A stretch of 64,000 nucleotides of DNA from Pseudomonadota bacterium (lineage in GTDB: Bacteria > Pseudomonadota > Alphaproteobacteria > Acetobacterales > Acetobacteraceae), in the NCBI GenBank assembly GCA_021781835.1, contig JAJXWD010000004.1, forward strand, positions 60,815-124,814. The letters are read 5' to 3'. The notes beneath the pieces were generated by a model, which was given only the letters and a program-made list of their open reading frames with translations, ran no database searches and had not been told where the DNA came from. Shown in pieces: positions 40,196 to 51,370 of the stretch (position 1 is the first letter of the stretch; every line of letters begins with the position of its first letter). The position numbers were made by a program, and so were the translations under genes.

Positions 40196-42127
40196 ATGAG
40201 TGGCATAAACAACGCGATCAATGTTGCCTATAGTGGATTGCAGGTGTTTGAGGCGGGGATTTCGGCTGTCTCGAATAATCTGGCCAATGTGACAACAACG
40301 GGCTATGCCGCCGAGAGCGTTCTTTCACTCACGGCGCAAGGCGGATATGGGCAGCCCGGTGCCGGGGTGCAAGCGCCTGTTATCACCAGAGCCTCGGGAG
40401 GATTTGCGACAACGCAGCTTTGGGCGGCCAATTCGGCAAGCCAGGCGGCGAGTGTCATGTCTTCATCATTGACCAATATTTCCAACGCGCTTCAGAATAA
40501 TGGTGATGTGCAAACGGCGGTGAATCAGTTTTTTAACGATGTCAGCGCATTGGCGGCCAATCCGTCCAGCACGGCGCAGCGCCAGACGGTGCTGGCCGAT
40601 GCCGGACAGGCGGCGGGGGTTTTCAACACGGCCAGCGCGCAGCTGGGAGGCGTCGTGACATCGGCGCAAACTGCTGTGGGAACACAAGTGACTTCGGCTA
40701 ATGATTTGTTGACGCAATTGCAGCAGATCAACAAAAATCTGGTGCAGGATCCAAACAGCCCGAGCCTGCTTGATCAACAGACGGCGGCGCTCGATTCATT
40801 GTCTAAAATATTGCCGGTCAGTGTTATTCCACAGCAAAATGGAAGTGTGCTGGTGACTTCCGGCGGTACGGTGTTGCTGGACCAGAGCGGCGCGCAAAAT
40901 CTTTCGGCTTCGACATCAGGCGCGGGTGCGGTCACGGTAAAAGCGGGAAATGGCGGCAGCCTTGCGCTTGGCGCGGCGGATGGCGCGCTGGGCGCGCAGG
41001 TGGCGACGATTCAAGCCGCGCAGGCGGCAACGCAATCCGTTTCAGCTCTGGCAACGGTTTTTGGCTTGACGGTCAATGCGGCCCAGTCTCAAGGTTTGAC
41101 CTTGAAGGGCAAGTCCGGCACGGCATTATTCTCGGTTCCCGCCCCACAGGTAACGGCAGGCAGCGCCAATACCGGCACGGCGACGGTAACAGCCAGCATA
41201 AGCTCTCCCGCCAGCCTGCCGCTGGATGGCGGGCCGTTTCAGGTTAGTTATAATGCAACGTCGGGATGGAGTGCGGTGGATCAGGCATCTGGCGCCAGCT
41301 ATCCGGTTTCGGGAACGCCGCCGAGCTTTGCCGGTATCGCGCTCGCCGTGTCGGGAACACCCGCGACGGGTGACCGGTTTTTGGTGAATCCGGCGCCAAA
41401 TGCGGCTACGGGCATAAGCGCGGTTCCGTTATCGACCGCCGACATCGCGGCGGCCGACCCTTATGTGGCGAGCGCGGGAACATTGCAGGCGGATGGTTCA
41501 ATTTCAAACAATAATGGCGGCACGGTCAGTGCCGGCGCCGACACGGTGGTAAGTACACCAAGCACGAGTGCGGCGGTGGTGCCCGCGAGCTATTATGGGC
41601 AGAATTTGCAAATCAATTTCTCCAGCGCTTCGAGCTATACGGTTTCGGTGGCCGGGAGTACGACGCCGATCATTGCCTCGGGCACGTTGGGGGCAAATGG
41701 CGGCAATGTCGCGGTTTCCTATCCATCGGCCAGTGGCGGTTCGCAATATTGGCAGTTGCCCATTTCCGGGACGCCCGTCGCGGGGGATACCATGACCTTG
41801 ACGCCGGGCGGAAGCGCCAGCGGCAGCAATGCCCAACGCATGGCGTCGTTATGGACCAGCTCGTCCGGCACGGCGGCGGGGTCGTTGGAAGGCGGGTTCA
41901 TCTCGCTCGCCACGCAACTGGGCCAAAATGCCTCAAGCGCGCAGAATTTGGCCACCTCGACCTCCGCGCAACTGACGACGGCGACATCCAACTTGCAAAA
42001 TATCGTGGGGGTTTCGAGTGACCAGCAGGGGGTTTTGTTGACCAGCTATCAGCAATCCTATCAAGCGGCCGCGCAGGCGATCTCGATTGCGCATTCAATG
42101 TTCGAATCGTTGGTGCAGGTGGTGTGA
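40196..42127 (+). CDS. flgK: Flagellar hook-associated protein FlgK (HAP1)
   Basis: A 643-residue hook-filament junction protein. It begins INVAYSGLQVFEAGISAVSN with NLANVTTTGYAAES, and ends with the helix ISIAHSMFESLVQVV. The long centre is Ala/Gly/Ser/Thr-rich and low in charge, so its fold is unclear. It is longer than the 540-550 residues of enteric FlgK. flgL, which usually follows, is not present before fliL. Confidence 0.9.
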   Translation: MSGINNAINVAYSGLQVFEAGISAVSNNLANVTTTGYAAESVLSLTAQGGYGQPGAGVQAPVITRASGGFATTQLWAANSASQAASVMSSSLTNISNALQNNGDVQTAVNQFFNDVSALAANPSSTAQRQTVLADAGQAAGVFNTASAQLGGVVTSAQTAVGTQVTSANDLLTQLQQINKNLVQDPNSPSLLDQQTAALDSLSKILPVSVIPQQNGSVLVTSGGTVLLDQSGAQNLSASTSGAGAVTVKAGNGGSLALGAADGALGAQVATIQAAQAATQSVSALATVFGLTVNAAQSQGLTLKGKSGTALFSVPAPQVTAGSANTGTATVTASISSPASLPLDGGPFQVSYNATSGWSAVDQASGASYPVSGTPPSFAGIALAVSGTPATGDRFLVNPAPNAATGISAVPLSTADIAAADPYVASAGTLQADGSISNNNGGTVSAGADTVVSTPSTSAAVVPASYYGQNLQINFSSASSYTVSVAGSTTPIIASGTLGANGGNVAVSYPSASGGSQYWQLPISGTPVAGDTMTLTPGGSASGSNAQRMASLWTSSSGTAAGSLEGGFISLATQLGQNASSAQNLATSTSAQLTTATSNLQNIVGVSSDQQGVLLTSYQQSYQAAAQAISIAHSMFESLVQVV

Positions 42128-42133
42128 AATAGC

Positions 42134-42592
42134 ATGAAAAAATCCATGATGGCGATCATCGCCGGTGGCGCGGTGCTGGTGCTGGGGGCAGGCGGCGGGG
42201 CGGCTTTTATGCTCATGCACCGGGCGCCCGCCAGCGCCGCCGCGGTGGCGCCCAAGCCGCTCTATTTTGCCGATTTGTCAAATCTGGTGGTCAGCGTGCC
42301 GTCCGACGGCTCTGGTGGCGATCAGGTTTATATCCAGATCTCCGTGCAATTTTCGAGTTATGATCAAAATGCAGTGACGGCGTTTGACACGGTTTCACCG
42401 ATCATCAAATCGCAGATGATCCAGTTCATGATGGCGAAAACCGCCAAGGACATCATGGATCCGGCGAATCAATCCTCCATGTCGGCGGCGTTTTTGAAAA
42501 TCGTCAATGGCGCGATGAGCAAGGCCGGGCCTTATAGCGGCACGGCGCCGTTTTTGGCCGCTTATATCACCAATCTTGTTGAGCAGAATTGA
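42134..42592 (+). CDS. fliL: Flagellar basal body-associated protein FliL
   Basis: A 152-residue inner-membrane protein with one N-terminal helix (about 6-28) and a periplasmic domain starting LYFADLSNLVVSVPSDG, typical of FliL, which associates with the stator and influences torque. It follows flgK by six bases. In many bacteria fliM and fliN follow; here fliP comes next after a 116-base gap. Confidence 0.85.
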   Translation: MKKSMMAIIAGGAVLVLGAGGGAAFMLMHRAPASAAAVAPKPLYFADLSNLVVSVPSDGSGGDQVYIQISVQFSSYDQNAVTAFDTVSPIIKSQMIQFMMAKTAKDIMDPANQSSMSAAFLKIVNGAMSKAGPYSGTAPFLAAYITNLVEQN

Positions 42593-42649
42593 GATGTTGA
42601 GTGCGGCCTCCTTCGTGGACTGGGTAAAATAACAGCATCTTTGCCGGTG

Positions 42650-42661
42650 GGTAAATTTACC
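42650..42661. promoter_or_regulatory. Perfect 12-base palindrome in the fliL-fliP gap
   Basis: GGTAAATTTACC reads the same on both strands and lies 47 bases before the fliP ATG. It could be a binding site for a dimeric regulator, at the largest gap of the flagellar run. No regulator is identified. Confidence 0.35.
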
Positions 42662-42708
42662 TCTGGCCTTGGTACGATGAGTTTTCGATAAAATATGGGA
42701 TTCTCAGA

Positions 42709-43392
42709 ATGTCTCCGGCGATGATCGATCTTGTGCAGAGTGTGGCGGGGAAAGGGAGCGACTCTTATTCGCTCAATGTCCAGACGCTCATTGTCATCAC
42801 CAGCCTGGCATTTTTGCCTTCTGTGCTGTTGCTGATGACCTGCTTTACCAGAATCATCGTGGTGCTATCGGTTTTGCGCCAAGCCCTGGGGTTGCAAACC
42901 ACGCCACCCAACATGATTTTGGTGGCGCTCTCGCTGATATTGACCGTTTTCATCATGAGGGGCGTGCTCCAAAAAGAGCAGGATGTGGCGTTAACGCCTT
43001 ATCTCAACGGCGCCATCACCTTCAACCAGGCGCTTGCGGCCGCCGAGCCGCCGATACAGGCTTTCATGGCAGGGCAAACCAGAAAGGATGCGTTGCATCT
43101 CTATGTCGATTTGAGCGGCGAGACGGATATTTCAAGCACGAACATTCCAATGTGGATCTTGGTGCCGGCCTTTGCCACCTCTGAGCTTGAGACGGGCTTT
43201 CAAATATCCTTTCTCATTTATTTGCCGTTTGTGCTGGTCGATCTGGCGGTGGCGGCCATACTCATGGCGCTGGGCATGATCATGGTGTCGCCAAACCTTG
43301 TGTCATTGCCGCTGAAATTGCTGATGTTCGTGTCCATCCATGGCTGGGTTCTGGTGCTGGGCACATTGGCCAACAGCTATCTGGTAAAATAG
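42709..43392 (+). CDS. fliP: Flagellar export gate protein FliP
   Basis: A 227-residue membrane component of the type III export gate. Helix 1 contains LIVITSLAFLPSVLLLMTCF followed by TRIIVVLSVLRQALG, the FliP signature, and the C-terminus has LPLKLLMFVSIHGW. A cleavable signal peptide, common in enteric FliP, is short or absent, since the protein starts close to helix 1. FliP, FliQ and FliR form the export gate core, all encoded consecutively here. Confidence 0.93.
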   Translation: MSPAMIDLVQSVAGKGSDSYSLNVQTLIVITSLAFLPSVLLLMTCFTRIIVVLSVLRQALGLQTTPPNMILVALSLILTVFIMRGVLQKEQDVALTPYLNGAITFNQALAAAEPPIQAFMAGQTRKDALHLYVDLSGETDISSTNIPMWILVPAFATSELETGFQISFLIYLPFVLVDLAVAAILMALGMIMVSPNLVSLPLKLLMFVSIHGWVLVLGTLANSYLVK

Positions 43393-43394
43393 CC

Positions 43395-43667
43395 ATGCCG
43401 TATTATCTGGTGGTTTTCGAGCGGCTGCTGAATGTGGAGTGGCGCATTGCCGCGTGGTTTGTGCTGGCCTCTTTGGTCATCGGGCTGGTGGTTTCCTATA
43501 TTCAAGGTATTTTCCAGATCGATGATCCGATCCTCAGCCTGGGGCCCAAAATTGCCGTTGTGGGCGGCGCGGTTTTTATGTTCGGGCCCTATGTGTTTGG
43601 GGGGTTGAGCGCGACGCTGGCCGATTTCATCATGCATATTCCCGCCGCGATCAGGGTTTCATGGTGA
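43395..43667 (+). CDS. fliQ: Flagellar export gate protein FliQ
   Basis: A 90-residue protein with two membrane helices (about 18-38 and 52-75) linked by SYIQGIFQIDDPILSLGPK, which corresponds to the conserved S-x-x-Q-x-x-T-Q-I-x-E-x-T-L-x-F-x-P-K of FliQ. The usual Thr/Glu residues are replaced by Phe/Asp here, so it is a diverged member. It is two bases after fliP and overlaps fliR by seven. Confidence 0.85.
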   Translation: MPYYLVVFERLLNVEWRIAAWFVLASLVIGLVVSYIQGIFQIDDPILSLGPKIAVVGGAVFMFGPYVFGGLSATLADFIMHIPAAIRVSW

Positions 43668-44431
43668 TTTCCGAGAGCGGCATTTTGCTGGCTCTCAGCC
43701 ATTTTTTATGGCCGCTGGTGCGTATTTCGGGGTTTTTTATGACCGCGCCGGTATATGGGTCGGCAATGATCCCGCGCCCCGCCAAGGCCTTGCTGGCCAT
43801 GGCCATGTCGGGCTTTGTGGCGTGGGGCCATGGCGGTTTGCCGCCCTTGCCTGGCAATGTGGCGGCGTTGGCGGTGCTGCTCGCCGGGCAGTTTCTCTAT
43901 GGCGTGGTGCTGGCGCTGGCCTTGCAGATTGTGGTGAGCGGCATTGCCTGCGCGGGTGAAATTTGCGGCCTGGTCATGGGCCTGTCCTTCGCGCAGCTGC
44001 AATTTCGCGACAGTGAGGGCCAGACCTCGGTTTTATACGATCTCATGCTGTGGATCGGGCTCATGGGCTTCATGGCGGCGGGTGGGCCGGTTTGGCTCAT
44101 GGCGGCGTTTTACCATTCGTTCGACCAAGGCATGGCCATGCCAAGCGCCGCGGCGTTGGGTGGCATGGCGGCGTTTGGGCAAAGAATTTTCGCCGAGGCG
44201 GTGGAGCTGGCCTTGCCGGTCATCGTGGCGGGAATGACGGTCAATCTGGTGGTCGGTATCGTCTCCGTTTTCTCGCCGAGCCTGAATTTGATGAGCATCG
44301 GCTTCCCGCTGATGATCTATGTTTGCATGGCGGTGTTCGCGGCCAGCATTCCGTTTTTTGGCGATGTCATCCATGCCTCGATCGGGCAGGGCATGGTCTA
44401 TAGCTCATGGATGATCCACCATGTCGGGTGA
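43661..44431 (+). CDS. fliR: Flagellar export gate protein FliR
   Basis: A 256-residue membrane protein with about six helices. RISGFFMTAPVYGSAMIPRPAK near the N-terminus and GEICGLVMGLSFAQ in the middle are typical of FliR. It forms the export gate with FliP and FliQ. ATG 43661 overlaps the fliQ end, and its own end overlaps flhB by 11 bases. Confidence 0.92.
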   Translation: MVISESGILLALSHFLWPLVRISGFFMTAPVYGSAMIPRPAKALLAMAMSGFVAWGHGGLPPLPGNVAALAVLLAGQFLYGVVLALALQIVVSGIACAGEICGLVMGLSFAQLQFRDSEGQTSVLYDLMLWIGLMGFMAAGGPVWLMAAFYHSFDQGMAMPSAAALGGMAAFGQRIFAEAVELALPVIVAGMTVNLVVGIVSVFSPSLNLMSIGFPLMIYVCMAVFAASIPFFGDVIHASIGQGMVYSSWMIHHVG

Positions 44432-45527
44432 TGAGGGCGAAAAGAAGCACCAGCCAACAGAGCGGCGGCTCCAGCAGGCGGCCGAGCGCGGCGACATTGC
44501 CCGCTCGACCGATATGCCCAAGGCCGCCGCCATCATGGGCACGGTGTTTTTGGGGTTTTCCATGTTTGCCGGCCTGTCCAGGAGTTTTTTCGCCGATTGC
44601 GGCGGCTGGCTCAGCATGGCGGGCACAATGGATGTGCACGCGGCGGCGGGGTGGGTGCGGGTTTTTGCCTCCGTGGTGCTGGAGGTGGCGCTGGTGGTGG
44701 CGCTGTTTTCGCTGGCGGCGTCGTTCGCGCTGGGCGGGTGGGTATTTTCGATCGGGCTGGTGAAATTCGATCTGAGCCGCCTCGGGCTGGGCGGCGGGCT
44801 CGGGCATCTGCTCTCGGGCCGCCAGATCGGCGAGGCCATGAAATCGACGGTCAAGGTTTTTATCATCGGCGGCACGGCGGCGGCGGCGTTTCTGGCGGCC
44901 GAGCCTGGGTTCGGCGCGCTGGTGCGGGCCGGGCAGCCGGGCCCTGGCATTGTGTTTGGCGCGGTTGGGAAAATATTGCTGCCGGTATGCGCGGTGATCG
45001 GCATGGTCGCGGCGGCGGACATGGCGCTGCAATATCGTGCCCACCGGCAGCGCCTGCGCATGAGCGATCAGGAAATACGCGAGGAAATGAAAGAGGCCGG
45101 GGGCAATCCGCATGTCAAATCCCGCCAGCGTATGCTGGCCCGCAAAATGGCGCGGGCACGGCAGATGACCAAGATCGGCGAGGCGACGGTGGTGGTGGCC
45201 AACCCCACCCATTATGCCTGCGCCATGCGCTACCGGCGCGGGGTGGATGATGCGCCCCTGCTGCTGGCCAAGGGGGTCGATCTGGTGGCGCAGGAGATTT
45301 TAACCCGCGCCCGGGGGCATGGCGTCCCGATTATCGAGGCGCCGCCCCTGGCGCGCGCCATCTACCGCACGGTGGAGCCCGGTGACCATGTGCCGGTGGT
45401 GCTCTACCGCGCCTGCGCCGAGGTGCTGGCCTATATCTGGCGGATGCAGAGATGGCGCGTGAGTGGCGGGCAGCGCCCGGCGCCCTTCAAACTCTCGACC
45501 AATATCCAGGATTCCTGGCCCGGCTGA
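44421..45527 (+). CDS. flhB: Flagellar export switch protein FlhB
   Basis: A 368-residue export gate protein that switches substrate class from hook to filament. The N-terminus EKKHQPTERRLQQAAERGD is conserved; four membrane helices follow (about 30-215). The cytoplasmic domain has the autocleavage motif NPTH at 261-264. The last gene of the flagellar run, it ends at a convergent terminator facing gyrB. Confidence 0.95.
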   Translation: MSGDEGEKKHQPTERRLQQAAERGDIARSTDMPKAAAIMGTVFLGFSMFAGLSRSFFADCGGWLSMAGTMDVHAAAGWVRVFASVVLEVALVVALFSLAASFALGGWVFSIGLVKFDLSRLGLGGGLGHLLSGRQIGEAMKSTVKVFIIGGTAAAAFLAAEPGFGALVRAGQPGPGIVFGAVGKILLPVCAVIGMVAAADMALQYRAHRQRLRMSDQEIREEMKEAGGNPHVKSRQRMLARKMARARQMTKIGEATVVVANPTHYACAMRYRRGVDDAPLLLAKGVDLVAQEILTRARGHGVPIIEAPPLARAIYRTVEPGDHVPVVLYRACAEVLAYIWRMQRWRVSGGQRPAPFKLSTNIQDSWPG

Positions 45528-45562
45528 GCGGGCCGGGCAGAGATGGCCCGCCCAGCCCGGCC
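45528..45562. terminator. Bidirectional GC-rich hairpins between flhB and gyrB
   Basis: Two alternative stems overlap. GCGGGCC (45528-45534) pairs with GGCCCGC (45545-45551), and GGCCGGGC (45531-45538) pairs with GCCCGGCC (45555-45562). The site lies between convergent stops and probably ends both transcripts. Confidence 0.65.
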
Positions 45563-45566
45563 GTCT

Positions 45567-48038
<2,472 letters not shown>

Positions 48039-48082
48039 TTATACAATATTTCCCCGCATCTGCCTAATCGGGCGGCGCGGGC

Positions 48083-49426
48083 TCATCCCCCGGCTGGCAG
48101 GCCGTTGCCCGCGCCAATGGCCCCGGCGAGCTGGGCGATGGCGGCGCGGAACGCCCCCCTGAGCGAGGCGGCCGGCTGGCCGAGCTGGCTGGCGCGCGGC
48201 ACGATGCGTGGCAGGTCGGGGATGACGGCATCGAAGCGCATGCCCATGGTCTGCTCCATATAGGCCTGGCTCAGCCCGCCCGGCGCCCCGGCGCGGTTGA
48301 GCACGATGAGCACGCGCGGGTTTTGCGATGCCCCGCCCGGCAGGCCGAGCAGCCGCTCGAGGTTGCGGATCGAGATGGTCGAGGGATCCATGACGATGAT
48401 GCGCTGCTGGGCGTTATAGAGCAGATCGCGGGCAAAGGGCTCGAGCCGGGCTCCGGCATCGGCCAGGGCGAAATTATAACGCGCCCGCAGGGTCTGGATG
48501 AAATTCACCGCCGCCTCGGGCTGATAGGCAATGTCGCGGCCCAGCTCCTCGATCCCCGCCAGCACATGCAGCCGGTCGCCGGCATCGAGGGTCGAGCGCT
48601 CGATGAACAGCTGGTCGACCCGTTCCGGGGCCTCGAGCGCCGTTGCCAGGGCGGTGTTGGGCTGGATATCGAGGTTGAGCGCCACCGTGCCGGTGTGCAG
48701 CTCGCCATCTATGAGCAGCGTGTGGCGGTGCAGCTCGCTGGAAATATACCAGGCCAGATTGGTTGAGATGGTGGTGGCCCCCACCCCGCCCCGCGTGCCG
48801 GCCACCACCACCAGCCGCCCGCCGCGCTGGGGCTGGTCGCTGGCGGTCTGGTTGGCGATGATGGGCAGAAAATGCTCCTCGACCGCCCCGCGCGCCAGCG
48901 GTTTGGGCAGATATTCACGCACCCCCATGCCCTTGGTGACGGTGCGGTAGAAATTCACGTTCTGGCTTTCGCCGATCGCCAGCACGATGGTGCCGGGCTC
49001 GACCACATCGGCCACCTCCAGCACGGCGTTGATCGGCTGCTCCTCGCCCGAGAGGTCGATCAGCACGATCTCGGGGCTGGCCATGGCGGCCAGAATGGTC
49101 AGGCTGGTGCGGAAATCGACCACATGCACGATGTTGGTGTTGGGCACGTAGCTGCCCAGCGTCTCGTGCAGCAGGTTGGCGCTTTGCTCATCGCGCGCGA
49201 AGCCGATGAATTTGTCCCGCTTCACCGGCGCCGGGCGCGGGGCCGCCTGGCGGACGACGCTGGCGGGCAGCGGCGCCTCGGCCTCGGGCGGCGCGGCGGG
49301 GACCATCGCGGCGGCGATGGTGCGCAGCATCGCGGGCGGCATGGGCGCGGGCGGCGCGGCAGGCTTGGAAAGCGGGGCGGGAGGCAGGGAGGGGGTTTCA
49401 AAAAACGCCCGGTCATCCGGCATCAT
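48083..49426 (-). CDS. cpaE: CpaE/TadZ-like pilus assembly ATPase (orphan)
   Basis: A 447-residue protein. A Pro/Ala-rich N-terminus (about 1-75) is followed by a receiver-like domain (KFIGFARDEQSANLLHE to about 200). The ParA/MinD-type ATPase has the CpaE form GTRGGVGATT instead of the usual KGGVGKT. CpaE localises the Tad/Flp pilus machine at the cell pole in Caulobacter. No other cpa/tad gene is in this window, so partners must be elsewhere or it has a separate role. AAGGA before ATG 49426 supports the start. It is about 80 bases upstream of gyrB on the same strand. Confidence 0.85.
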   Translation of the reverse strand: MMPDDRAFFETPSLPPAPLSKPAAPPAPMPPAMLRTIAAAMVPAAPPEAEAPLPASVVRQAAPRPAPVKRDKFIGFARDEQSANLLHETLGSYVPNTNIVHVVDFRTSLTILAAMASPEIVLIDLSGEEQPINAVLEVADVVEPGTIVLAIGESQNVNFYRTVTKGMGVREYLPKPLARGAVEEHFLPIIANQTASDQPQRGGRLVVVAGTRGGVGATTISTNLAWYISSELHRHTLLIDGELHTGTVALNLDIQPNTALATALEAPERVDQLFIERSTLDAGDRLHVLAGIEELGRDIAYQPEAAVNFIQTLRARYNFALADAGARLEPFARDLLYNAQQRIIVMDPSTISIRNLERLLGLPGGASQNPRVLIVLNRAGAPGGLSQAYMEQTMGMRFDAVIPDLPRIVPRASQLGQPAASLRGAFRAAIAQLAGAIGAGNGLPAGG

Positions 49427-49611
49427 GGGGGGTGGTCCTTGGCTGGAAAACACGCCGGAGACTTTTTCCAGGCCCGCTTATGTCACCATGTCAGGGTTAC
49501 CCGGCCGTTAACTCTCAAACCCGCCCGTGCCAAATTTCTTGTGGGCTTCTTTCCCCCAGGCGCGCTTTGCCCTATGTCCGCCCGCTCAGACTGACTGATA
49601 CGCAGGATTTC

Positions 49612-50535
49612 ATGGCGCGCACCAAAAAAGGCCGCAAACTCGACGGCTGGATCATTCTCGACAAACCCCAGGCCATTACCAGCACCCAGGCGCTGAACAA
49701 GGTGAAGCGCGCGCTGGACGCGCAAAAGGCCGGCCATGCCGGCACGCTCGACCCGCTGGCCACCGGCATTTTGCCGCTCGCCTTCGGCAACGCCACCAAA
49801 ACCGTGCCTTATGTCATGGACGCGACCAAAATTTACCATTTCACCATCCGCTTCGGCGAGGCCCGCAATACCGACGACGCCGAGGGCGAGGTGATCGAAA
49901 CCTCGGATTACCGCCCGACCAACGAGCAGATCCTGGCCGCCCTGCCGCGGTTTCAGGGGCTGATCATGCAGGTGCCGCCGGTTTTCTCGGCGCTCAAGGT
50001 CGCCGGTGAGCGCGCCTATGACATGGCCCGCGACGGCCGCCCGCCCGAGCTGCCCCCGCGCCCCGCGCAAATCGACCGGTTCGAGCTGATCGGCCGTCCC
50101 GATGCCGACCATGCCGCGTTCGAGGTGCAGTCGGGCAAGGGGGTTTACATGCGCTCGCTCGCCCGCGACCTGGCGCGCGCCTGCGGCACGGTCGGGCACA
50201 TCGCGGTGCTGCGGCGCCTGCGCGTCGGGCCGTTTACCGAGGCCATGGCGGTTCCTCTGGACATTTTTCTCAAAGAAGAGCATACGCCCGCCACTCTTGC
50301 TGAATTCCTCCGCCCCCTCTCGACCGCGCTGGACGACATCCCGGCCCTGGCCTTGAACGCGGCGGAATTTCTGGCCCTCTCACAAGGCCAGGCGCTTAGC
50401 CTGGTCGATCTGATGGGCAAGATCCCGGAGGCGGCCAATCCCGATGAGGGGCTGGTCCGGATCCTGGCGGCGGGGCGCACTGCGGCCTTGGCCCGACTCT
50501 CTGACGGGTGGCTGAAGCCGGAGCGCATGTTTTAA
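49612..50535 (+). CDS. truB: tRNA pseudouridine(55) synthase
   Basis: A 307-residue TruB enzyme making pseudouridine 55 in the T-loop of tRNAs. The catalytic Asp47 lies in [42 protein letters not shown] and RSLARDLA follow the family order. AGGAT precedes ATG 49612; the longer open frame upstream is rejected. It is 23 bases from rpsO and divergent from cpaE. Confidence 0.95.
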   Translation: MARTKKGRKLDGWIILDKPQAITSTQALNKVKRALDAQKAGHAGTLDPLATGILPLAFGNATKTVPYVMDATKIYHFTIRFGEARNTDDAEGEVIETSDYRPTNEQILAALPRFQGLIMQVPPVFSALKVAGERAYDMARDGRPPELPPRPAQIDRFELIGRPDADHAAFEVQSGKGVYMRSLARDLARACGTVGHIAVLRRLRVGPFTEAMAVPLDIFLKEEHTPATLAEFLRPLSTALDDIPALALNAAEFLALSQGQALSLVDLMGKIPEAANPDEGLVRILAAGRTAALARLSDGWLKPERMF

Positions 50536-50558
50536 CCGCTTTTATAAGGAATATCACG

Positions 50559-50828
50559 ATGTCGATCACCGCTGAGCGCCGCACGGCCCTCATCCAGGAA
50601 TACGCCACCGCCGCCAACGACACCGGCTCTCCGGAAGTCCAGGTCGCCATTCTCTCCGAGCGTATTTCCAACCTCACCGAGCACCTGAAGACCCACGCCA
50701 AGGATTTCCACTCCCGCCGTGGCCTGCTCGTGCTCGTCGGCCAGCGCCGCTCGCTGCTGGACTATCTGAAGAAGAAGTCCCTCCAGCGCTACCAGACCCT
50801 GATCAGCCGCCTCGGCCTGCGCCGCTGA
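50559..50828 (+). CDS. rpsO: 30S ribosomal protein S15
   Basis: An 89-residue ribosomal protein. The conserved [37 protein letters not shown] and [13 protein letters not shown] are all present. The ribosome-binding site ATAAGGA lies before ATG 50559. In most alphaproteobacteria pnp follows rpsO; here it does not. A perfect hairpin (50832-50850) follows the stop. Confidence 0.98.
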   Translation: MSITAERRTALIQEYATAANDTGSPEVQVAILSERISNLTEHLKTHAKDFHSRRGLLVLVGQRRSLLDYLKKKSLQRYQTLISRLGLRR

Positions 50829-50896
50829 CCCGTGGGGGCGCTGCCCCCACACCAAGCTGGGGCCAAAAGCCCGCTAAACCAATGAAATTGGTTGTT

Positions 50897-50945
50897 AACC
50901 AGAGTAGAGCGGGGGCCCTTCAGCGCATCCCGCTCTACTCTGGTT
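50897..50945. repeat. Perfect 17-base inverted repeat
   Basis: AACCAGAGTAGAGCGGG (50897-50913) is matched exactly by CCCGCTCTACTCTGGTT (50929-50945), with a 15-base loop. It lacks a following T-run, so a simple intrinsic terminator is less likely than a repeat element or RNA-processing hairpin. Confidence 0.9.
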
Positions 50946-51209
50946 CAGATTTAAAAGGTTGCAGTATTTTATATTGCGAATTGTTGAGTCGTCGCGCGGG
51001 GGGTGCGTCTCAGCACGAGTTTTGCGCCCCGCCAAGCCCCTTGGGCCACATTGCCCAGCCCCCACGGGGATGAAACCCCCTCGATGAGGGGGGAGAACGG
51101 CCGACAAATCTCCGGCCTTTGCCGGGGATTTTTGCGGTGGCGGCTGTTTTCCTTGACCAAAACGCATGGCGTCGTCGCCTGCCCGCTGGCCGCTGCTTCC
51201 TTGGCTTTT

Positions 51210-51260
51210 ATGCCATCCCGCCACCGTACTCGAAAAGTCAAACATTTGGCGGGAGGGCAT
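51210..51260. repeat. 14-base inverted repeat, one mismatch
   Basis: ATGCCATCCCGCCA (51210-51223) and TGGCGGGAGGGCAT (51247-51260) are complementary except one position, with a 23-base loop. Confidence 0.85.
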
Positions 51261-51370
51261 TACCTGTCATGTCCCTTAATTTCGGGAGAGGTTGGCTTTT
51301 ATTAAAACAATCAAAATCAATAGGTTGATTGCTTTTTGGGGGTGAGATTTGAGGGGATGCAAACGTGATG

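Larger units (their letters stand above)
50829..51370. other. Long non-coding stretch rich in inverted repeats (pnp missing)
   Basis: No convincing gene is present. Items seen: a GTGGGGGC/GCCCCCAC hairpin (50832-50850, three-base loop); AACCAAT/ATTGGTT (50877-50893); a perfect 17-base inverted repeat (50897-50945); a 14-base inverted repeat with one mismatch (51210-51260); and CAATCAA/TTGATTG followed by CTTTTT (51308-51337), a weak terminator. Short frames across this region arise from the repeats. It may be the remains of a mobile element or a set of structured RNAs. Confidence 0.55.

Noticed and set aside
42625..42650. Flagellar sigma-28-like promoter (TAAA, 14 bases, GCCGGTGG)
   Set aside because: The -10 match to GCCGATAA is only partial and the spacer is one base short, so it is not strong enough to list.
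50882..51305. Several short frames (63-121 codons) on both strands in the rpsO-smoE spacer
   Set aside because: They run through the inverted repeats, which produce similar peptides on both strands; no ribosome-binding site or family resemblance was seen.
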